NCBI GenBank assembly: GCA_013339765.2
Contig: CM023448.1
Span: 328,195,441-328,259,440 of the forward strand
Reading direction: 5' to 3'
DNA from: Haemaphysalis longicornis
Lineage: Eukaryota > Arthropoda > Arachnida > Ixodida > Ixodidae
DNA: 64,000 nt
Shown: piece after piece, positions 59,601 through 64,000 of the stretch
Position numbering within the stretch: the stretch's first letter is position 1
Layout: every line of letters begins with the position of its first letter
Made by a program: the position numbers and the translations under genes
The notes under the pieces: generated by a model
Told to the model about the DNA's origin: nothing
What the model saw: the letters and a program-made list of their open reading frames with translations, nothing else
Database searches by the model: none

Positions 59601-59602
59601 AT
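44555..59602 (+). CDS. Unnamed multi-exon helical protein, 3' end not found
   Basis: Nine exons with matching phases: 44555-44626, 44752-44862, 45041-45163, 45262-45390, 45923-46102, 55100-55234, 55783-55832, 55933-56092, 59470-59602 (364 residues so far). The start ATG has A at -3 and G at +4. The product is Leu/Glu/Lys-rich and looks all-helical: MEDQLKKLSKNRELMSLIL, LVVSLEEFELASLEKSHDAA, GALKNVLPFLKKAQQRAS, FYIYFLASVSGLLTAHSV, ALYHLSHKLEDEFYSAVDAV, ELVNIALVELIVHNYMRP. A basic patch KRKKMK precedes the last. No signal peptide is seen. I do not recognise the family; a scaffold of helical repeats is an inference. The 9-kb intron 5 is full of mobile elements. Splice sites at 45390 and 59602 are the weakest. 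Confidence 0.75.
44752..44862 (+). CDS. Unnamed gene, exon 2
   Basis: Acceptor TTCCAG; VNKLIGSAKSTAKQCSEQVV to DKYEDDA; donor GCT|GTAAGC. A second in-phase donor (CGT|GTAAGG at 44953) would extend it by 30 codons. Confidence 0.75.
45041..45163 (+). CDS. Unnamed gene, exon 3
   Basis: Acceptor TTTTCAG; LQNTLEPLKHKLKVGIAELR then TCCEGQQSLPFVSHAVPLSIE; donor GAG|GTGAGT. Confidence 0.82.
45262..45390 (+). CDS. Unnamed gene, exon 4
   Basis: Acceptor CTTGCAG; LVVSLEEFELASLEKSHDAA and on to DVPSRIL; the donor CTT|GTAACT is non-ideal but keeps phase. The open frame continues past it to 45507, so an alternative end is possible. Confidence 0.7.
45923..46102 (+). CDS. Unnamed gene, exon 5
   Basis: Acceptor ATTACAG; GALKNVLPFLKKAQQRASSL to VSRHVK; donor AAG|GTATGT. 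This frame is broken by no stop over its 60 codons. Confidence 0.8.
46210..47000. mobile_element. TTAA element, second family
   Basis: TTAA at 46206-46209, then AGGGACTCTGCAACACTC. It runs parallel to 22106-22890 to a right end GGTGCTGCCAGGTCCC, where the next element begins with no TTAA left between. Confidence 0.7.
47001..47847. mobile_element. TTAA element, first family, 847 bp
   Basis: Starts AGGGGCCATGCTGACA and ends with the complement of AGGGGCCATGCAGACA, followed by TTAA (47848-47851). It is a diverged sibling of the 14869-16396 element but without a SINE inside, so it shows the uninterrupted structure. Confidence 0.75.
49935..50042 (-). mobile_element. Second tRNA-headed repeat family (SINE-like)
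   Basis: The minus strand reads TGGAGCAATCGG (box A side), CTTCGTAACACAAGGGGCCC and a perfect box B GGTTCGATTCC. It then has GGCCACCACAAGCG, a T-rich stretch and an ATTCATCATCATCG tail. The tail and body differ from the TCAA-tailed family. Target repeats were not found. Confidence 0.6.
51446..52350. repeat. CCTTGAAA-rich flanks, possible element
   Basis: Left: GGTCCTTGAAAACCTTGAAA and further CCTTGAATTT runs (51453-51560). Right: GGCCTTGACAGGGCCTTG, GTCCTTGAATATCCTTGAAT (52290-52330). The similar edges around 0.7 kb of other DNA suggest an element or two related repeats. No transposase was recognised between them. Confidence 0.4.
52978..54474. mobile_element. Nested palindromic composite in intron 5
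   Basis: Outer arms AATGATTAACCAGCTCAAAC (52978-53015) and their complement (54437-54474) enclose an inner element whose ends are CATAGAGTTTCTC and AGAGTGGAA-type inverted repeats (53056-54436). The left side has an extra 46-nt perfect hairpin (AGAGGAGTACACAACACGAG, 53009-53054). A third, independent inverted-repeat element sits in the middle (53784-54154). No transposase frame is present. Confidence 0.75.
53784..54154. mobile_element. 371-bp MITE nested in the composite
   Basis: Ends AAGGGGTAAGTAAACACAGC and complement of AAGGGGTTACCACATGCAGC, followed by GACGGCGACAAGCGACGC on both arms (about 43 nt, few mismatches). The GC-rich interior repeats GCGACGAGCGACG-type words. Confidence 0.75.
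55100..55234 (+). CDS. Unnamed gene, exon 6
   Basis: Acceptor CTCTTCAG; ALYHLSHKLEDEFYSAVDAV, HGMSVCHLCPEVDRDKL to AYKE; donor GAG|GTGAGA. Confidence 0.82.
55783..55832 (+). CDS. Unnamed gene, exon 7
   Basis: Acceptor CAACTAG; VLECKLDLEKAEKCNA; donor GG|GTATGT, leaving a split Gly codon finished by exon 8. Confidence 0.75.
55933..56092 (+). CDS. Unnamed gene, exon 8
   Basis: Acceptor CTTTCAG; EKESASKRKKMKATLENFEE, LVNIALVELIVHNYMRPASS to KEDPL; donor CTT|GTGAGC. Confidence 0.8.
56093..59469 (+). other. Intron 8 of the unnamed gene
   Basis: Contains a truncated SINE (57914-58058), a GC-richer patch (56850-57290) without an identifiable product, and one possible extra exon near 58452 discussed in the findings. 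Confidence 0.55.
57914..58058 (-). mobile_element. 5'-truncated SINE with perfect 13-bp target repeats
   Basis: The minus strand starts in the body (GAGGCGAAAAGCAAAAACGC) and ends in CAATCAATCAATCAG. CTCATTAAATTCT lies at 57901-57913 and again at 58059-58071, the second overlapping the GAGG end. Truncation therefore happened during insertion, not by later deletion. Confidence 0.88.
59470..59602 (+). CDS. Unnamed gene, exon 9 (last supported)
   Basis: Acceptor TTATTTCAG; KKECIGDTPDLPALYKNEAD, CTSVDTTYSIAHLAAG to TDAR; probable donor GAT|GTACGT. Later exons were not identified in the window, so the 3' end may lie beyond 64000. Confidence 0.65.
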
Positions 59603-61664
59603 GTACGTACTTCTTAATGACAGTTTGCATCTGCCATTAATGTAGTAGTTGCATCTTAAAATCCTTTTGCATTTCTATGCCTTGCAAGTTCAACACAGAA
59701 TTCTGGAGCAGGGAAAAGGACTTTTCAAGTTTGTGTGTAGCCTGTACAGTTTCAATTTTGCAGAATCGTCTCATTATTGGTGTCGGCTGTGATGCTACTA
59801 ATTCTCTGTCAAATGCATGCATGGTTTTTTTTTCTGTTTATTACAATTGTGCATGTAGTGCATTTCTACATTATCACTTTCATCCTGTGGTCTGCAACTT
59901 TTGGTACATTTAGGAATAGAGATTATTGAAATAAAAAAAAAACACAGAGAGGTCGGCCTGATGGTATTAGTTCTGGCCTGCTATTTTGTGTGTGGGAAGG
60001 GGAAGAAAGAGCATGGCAAGAGGATGAGCGAGGTGAAGATGGCAGGGAAATGGAAGAATGGCTACATACAAAAGATGCCTGTACTAAGTGTGGGCACAAG
60101 TAGTAGTGCACACGTGGAATTGCGGGGTTAGTAATGTTTCAAATGGAAGAGTTGTATTATTGGTGAGGGCCTGATCACTTCAACAAGAGGAGAACAGGGA
60201 TTCCCTTTGCAGTGTTTCCAAGATGTGGTTGCACCTAAGGACAAGGTCACCCACCTTCTATCTTATTTTCATGTGTGACCGTTTGTCCACCACCTGGCTT
60301 TGTGCATTTGTGTAGTAAGGTGTCAGTGCAATGCATAAAAAAAATTTTTCTCTACAAGTTCGTTCGTTAGTGAAAATGTTTAATAAATGGAAAAGGGGTG
60401 TTGAGGGAAGAGGAAGAAAGGAAGCAGGGGTGGGTGGTCCTCCTACTCTGGTAGAGCAAGGGCTGCCATTGCAGCCTTGGCTCGGTTCATCAGTAGGGCC
60501 AGGTTTCAAGCCGGCAGCTGTGTAGCAAGCCCTCCCATCTTTCCAGCGAATTTCAAATCCGCCTTTTTCATTGCGGTGTGCTGCCACCTAGCGTGCCTAG
60601 CGGAAGTTGAGGCGGTAGGGTTTGCCGGCGTTTCCTCCGGCTGCGTTCTCGTTGTATGCACGGCAATCCCACATTACGGCGAGGAGCAGCCGAAGTTTTT
60701 CTTCTGTGTTGGTGTTATAACGCCTTAAGATGACAGCCCCTGGTCATCACATAATACCAGGCGGCTTGTTATCACTGAATGAGGGCTGGCAGAGAAATCT
60801 CGGACAGATCCGTGTGCCGTCCGAGTAGCAGAGCGAGCAGTACTTGGAGTCGTCTTGCATGAAGTGCGATCGCCAGCTCAACAAAGGCCGGCAGTTCGCA
60901 AAATGCCTTTAAGCGCTGGACACATGTACGATTGGTACACGCGATTCGCATGCGACTGATCGTTACGACTGTCGCCCCGACTAGTCGTACGCGTGAATTT
61001 GAGACGGCCCGATGCGCGCATGAGATGCGTCGTTGGCGTCGCTCCGCCCACTGCTTTTGCTCCATGGTCAACTACGATGATCGCTGAGCTGAATTCGTAG
61101 ATCTGCGCGTTTGTTCGCAAGAAATGGATAAAGCAAGCAATCGTGAAGCGTTTTCTGCCTTCGGAAACAGTCCGCGCACACGCCGGCCGCGCCTGCCAGC
61201 TCGGCACACTCAGCGGCTCGAACCGGCGCAGACCACGGTAGCAACCGCGCTTGTCGCTGCTCTTCTGAATCAATCTGATTGCTAAAAAGAAGTTCCACAT
61301 GCGAGATAGTAGGTGTTAGTGTGGTGAAAAATATTGCTAAGGATTGTTGTCAGGGCTTATTTTAAAAGCGGCGATCAGACATCTGCCGCGATACAAGCCT
61401 TCGCTGACCAGTCGCCGCGGCGCGCGGTGCGCCGAGCGGCCCAGAGATGGCGATACCTGCGCGGAAACATCGAAACAGGCTACGCAGATGTCTCGGTCAC
61501 CAATCGCTCAAACGGCAGTTATAGCTTAAATAGAGTTCCTCATGCGAGAAAGGGGATGATAGTGTAGTGAAAAGTTGTGTTGCGGATTGTCATTCGCAGT
61601 TGCACAGATAGCGGCGATCAAATATCCGCTAGAATGCTAAGCCCAAAGTTCCCATCACCCGAGC
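59603..61664. other. No gene recognised
   Basis: Short open frames only. From about 60770 the DNA is CpG-richer. 61258-61630 contains two diverged copies of a roughly 260-bp segment (shared GCGAGA, TAGTGTGGTGAAAA or TAGTGTAGTGAAAA, GGATTGT, GCGGCGATCA words). Confidence 0.45.
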
Positions 61665-61787
61665 CGACGCGAGCGACGGAAGCCGCCGTAGCCGATCGCG
61701 TGCGGCCGACGGGAAGCGATAGAAGCCGACACCGTTCCCTTTTCGGCACTCCGAGTTACAGCGGAACGCAGCACAAGTTGTGGGCAT
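61665..61787 (-). CDS. THAP zinc-finger N-terminus, partial first exon
   Basis: From ATG at 61787 the minus strand reads MPTTCAAFRCNSECRKGNG then VGFYRFPSAARDRLRR. This is the standard opening of the C2CH THAP DNA-binding domain: Met-Pro, Cys 5, Cys 10, and an FYRFP step. The second half (W-x-x-A-x-x-R, CSxHF) is absent; the frame runs to a stop about 50 bp on. A GGTGATGG just past the end could be a weak donor, so this may be a real first exon or a fragment of a P-type transposon or gene copy. It lies about 140 bp inside an NRF1-type site. Confidence 0.6.
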
Positions 61788-61926
61788 TGTTCCGCGCACA
61801 ACGAGCACACACAAAAAATCAAACGATGTAAATACAACCACGACCCTTTCCCGCTTGTGCGGGAGCTGTGGGGAATGTCGTCTGCTGCCCCTACCGGACT
61901 GCTTAGGGACTTGGCCGCTAGGGGAT

Positions 61927-61938
61927 TGCGCATGCGCA
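61927..61938. promoter_or_regulatory. NRF1-type palindrome upstream of THAP exon
   Basis: TGCGCATGCGCA is a perfect match to the palindromic NRF1 core. It sits in CpG-rich DNA about 140 bp upstream of the THAP start codon on the minus strand. Confidence 0.5.
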
Positions 61939-62048
61939 GTGGGGTTGTGAAAGAGGCGGATTGTACTTTATTACGAAGGGCTTTCAAGAGACACAAAATT
62001 TTTTACTGGTGTGCGAATATTCGAAACTTTTGGATATCAAAGCAAGTA

Positions 62049-62248
62049 CAGTTGACCCCAGATATATTGAACCCGTATATATCAAATTATTGCACGTATC
62101 GAACAGTCCGAACATCCCCTTGCAAATCCTATGCTAAAGTATAGCACCTTTGTGCACGTTTATTGAACTCTCGTCCACCGTCACATTCAATATATATTGC
62201 AATCCCCTTCGCGATCCCCTTGGAGTTCAATATATCAGAGATCGACTG
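62049..62248. mobile_element. 200-bp TA-flanked MITE
   Basis: Ends CAGTTGACCCCAGATATATT and complement of CAGTCGATCTCTGATATATT, with TA on each side (62047-62048, 62249-62250). Sub-terminal ATATATTGAAC words recur internally. Tc1/mariner (pogo) style. Confidence 0.8.
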
Positions 62249-62250
62249 TA

Positions 62251-64000
62251 ATGCAATATTTGATTTGTATTCGAATTGAATAGCAGTATTTGAAAATTTC
62301 AAATAAATTTTCAGAGTACTTCGAAGTTCTAGAACATGCACCAGCCTTCTCCACTAGCAGTGATGGGCTGTCCTGCACTGTGCCAGTGACGTGCGGCTAA
62401 ACGGCATGAGGAAGGCGCTTTTGGGGAGTGCCTCAAATCTCCTCGGCGATCCCACCCTGTGCTTCTCTCTTCACATCCTAATAACATTGTTGTGCTCAAG
62501 CTGCCTTAGTCAACACTCTGTATATAAGAAAGCCTAGCTTTACTGGGGTAGATTTTTTCTGAAGTAGATTTTTTTTTTTCCAAACCTGTAAAGCCCCCTC
62601 TTTTCAGTTCTTTTTTCTGTACAGAACATAAGAAAGACAATGAACTTGTGTGGCTCAGCACTTCTAGACACCGGGATAAAGACTTCTTGACAAGAAGACG
62701 TCGACACTGCAGACAAAATTATTATTCGCTTCAAAACCAAAAATCACTATTTGCATACCCCCAACAATTTTTCGCTTTTCATATTAACAGATTTCTTTCT
62801 TGATATAATGCCTATTCACGCTCCTTGTTTGACGTTGGGAGCGCTGCGGTGGGCTCCAACCACCTTTGCGAAAATCATTTCGCTGTGAAACTACCTCCAG
62901 TCACTTATCCATTTCAAATGTTTTGCTGTAGTCAGGGGTTTTATCACTGTTACGTATTTCTGTATTTGGTCAAGTTTTCTTGATTTTACACTTTCACTCT
63001 AGAGAAAAATCTCGACACACTGTTTCATTTTTGCTCTCAAATGCTTGTGCACTATCCTGTTTAGCAGGTAACGTGCATTACCATGCAACTTTAGCATGCC
63101 GTGCGATAATCTTTGAGCCTTGTTGTATGTGTAGCGGTGTCAAATGATATTTAAAATTTAAAATACAGTCAAACAGATCCTGTTTTTCAATTTGCATTGA
63201 ATTCATGAATTTAATATCTGAAATCTTCAGATGTTCGGGTATACTACAAATATCCGGGTTTGCATCCACTGCTCCTGTAGCTCCAACACGCTGTAGCCCC
63301 ATGGTGGTGAATCACGCCATCATAACGAAATTCATTCATTGCTAAACAAGGAAACACAACAAATATGCCTGTTGGTTTGTTTTTTCTTTGTTTGTATTTG
63401 TTGTGGCACAAAAGTATCTACCGTATTTACTCACATAAGGATCGCACTTTTTTTCCCAAAAATATGATTCAAATTTAGGGGTGCGTTCATTACGCGAGGT
63501 AAAATTTTCGCCAAGAAAGTTTCAGCGCAGAAAAAGCAAGCAAGTTGCAGCTCAGAATTTTTACGATAGGTCTTATAAACATACTAAACATAATAAATAA
63601 AAACATAATAAAAACTCCACAGAACACCGCCAGCCGCGTTGCAGAGTGACGCAAAATGCGGTGTTTTCATGAATTACGGAACGCGCCGGAACGAATTTGC
63701 TGCGAGGTGAGAAATGGTCTACCAATAGCGGCTGCTGCTCTCACAGTGCGGGGCATCAAAACAAGACACGGCTGCCGACGCAGCAAGCTGAGCGCATTTT
63801 TTTCTTTGTCTTGTGAGTACATTATGTGCATTTACTGAGTTTCTTCCGCAACAATGATGAACTCATGCTTGCCGATATCGCTAATATCGGCAAGTCTGCG
63901 GCAATAACGTAACCATGTCCACGTTGAAAGAGGAGGAAACATAGGTAAGCACGACCATCGTCAGCTAGAATTGGCACACATACGACATATGGCCACGGCA
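62251..64000. other. No gene recognised, one hairpin
   Basis: AT-rich DNA with short frames. CTTGCCGATAT-CGCTA-ATATCGGCAAG forms a perfect 11-bp hairpin at 63868-63894. Exons of the unnamed plus-strand gene could still hide here. Confidence 0.45.

Noticed and set aside
44555..59602. Resemblance of the unnamed gene to FANCI
   Set aside because: A few short stretches (for example VELIVHNYMRPASSFSK) recalled the FANCI C-terminal half, but the first five exons do not, the start does not correspond, and the similarity is at the level of generic helices. No symbol assigned.

Overview
The window is animal nuclear DNA, most likely from a hard tick (Ixodida). The grounds are a compact-exon STARD7 orthologue, GT-AG introns packed with transposon debris, and many copies of a tRNA-headed SINE that resembles the Ruka-type SINEs I know from tick genomes. 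The species call is an inference; there are no bacterial operons, CRISPR arrays or rRNA genes.

Genes. Two genes diverge from a short CpG-rich interval at about 44.2-44.55 kb. On the minus strand is a complete six-exon STARD7 orthologue (403 residues, 44203 down to 31001), a START-domain phosphatidylcholine carrier with an Arg-rich, mitochondrial-type N-terminus. On the plus strand is a helical-looking protein gene I cannot name: nine supported exons from 44555 to 59602 (364 residues so far, not terminated). A THAP zinc-finger first-exon fragment lies on the minus strand at about 61.7 kb near an NRF1-type motif, and a decayed THAP-like exon with an intact splice donor lies at 12.24-12.40 kb.

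Left third (1-19 kb): nested transposons. A dead RTE/BovB-like LINE (1-2590) resumes at 12757. The 10.2 kb between carries a 7-bp repeat at both ends and contains a nearly exact 3.6-kb tandem duplication (3401-7009 and 7010-10606), each copy holding a TTAA-flanked element. Further right are a 1.5-kb TTAA element carrying a SINE that itself carries a 329-bp fold-back, and an RNase H-bearing LINE 3' end split by a 909-bp inverted-repeat element whose removal restores the frame.

Middle (19-31 kb): gene-poor DNA with two abutting TTAA elements, a pogo-like MITE, a 93-nt hairpin and simple repeats. The introns of both genes hold SINEs, TA-flanked MITEs, a 630-bp insertion with 14-bp target repeats and two tRNA-like cloverleaves (41253-41882), and a nested palindromic composite (52978-54474). 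The right end (56-64 kb) holds a truncated SINE with perfect 13-bp repeats, the last supported exon of the unnamed gene, the THAP fragment and a 200-bp MITE.

Beyond shared divergent transcription, nothing in the sequence says the two main genes work together. The main interest of the window is its well-preserved insertion history.
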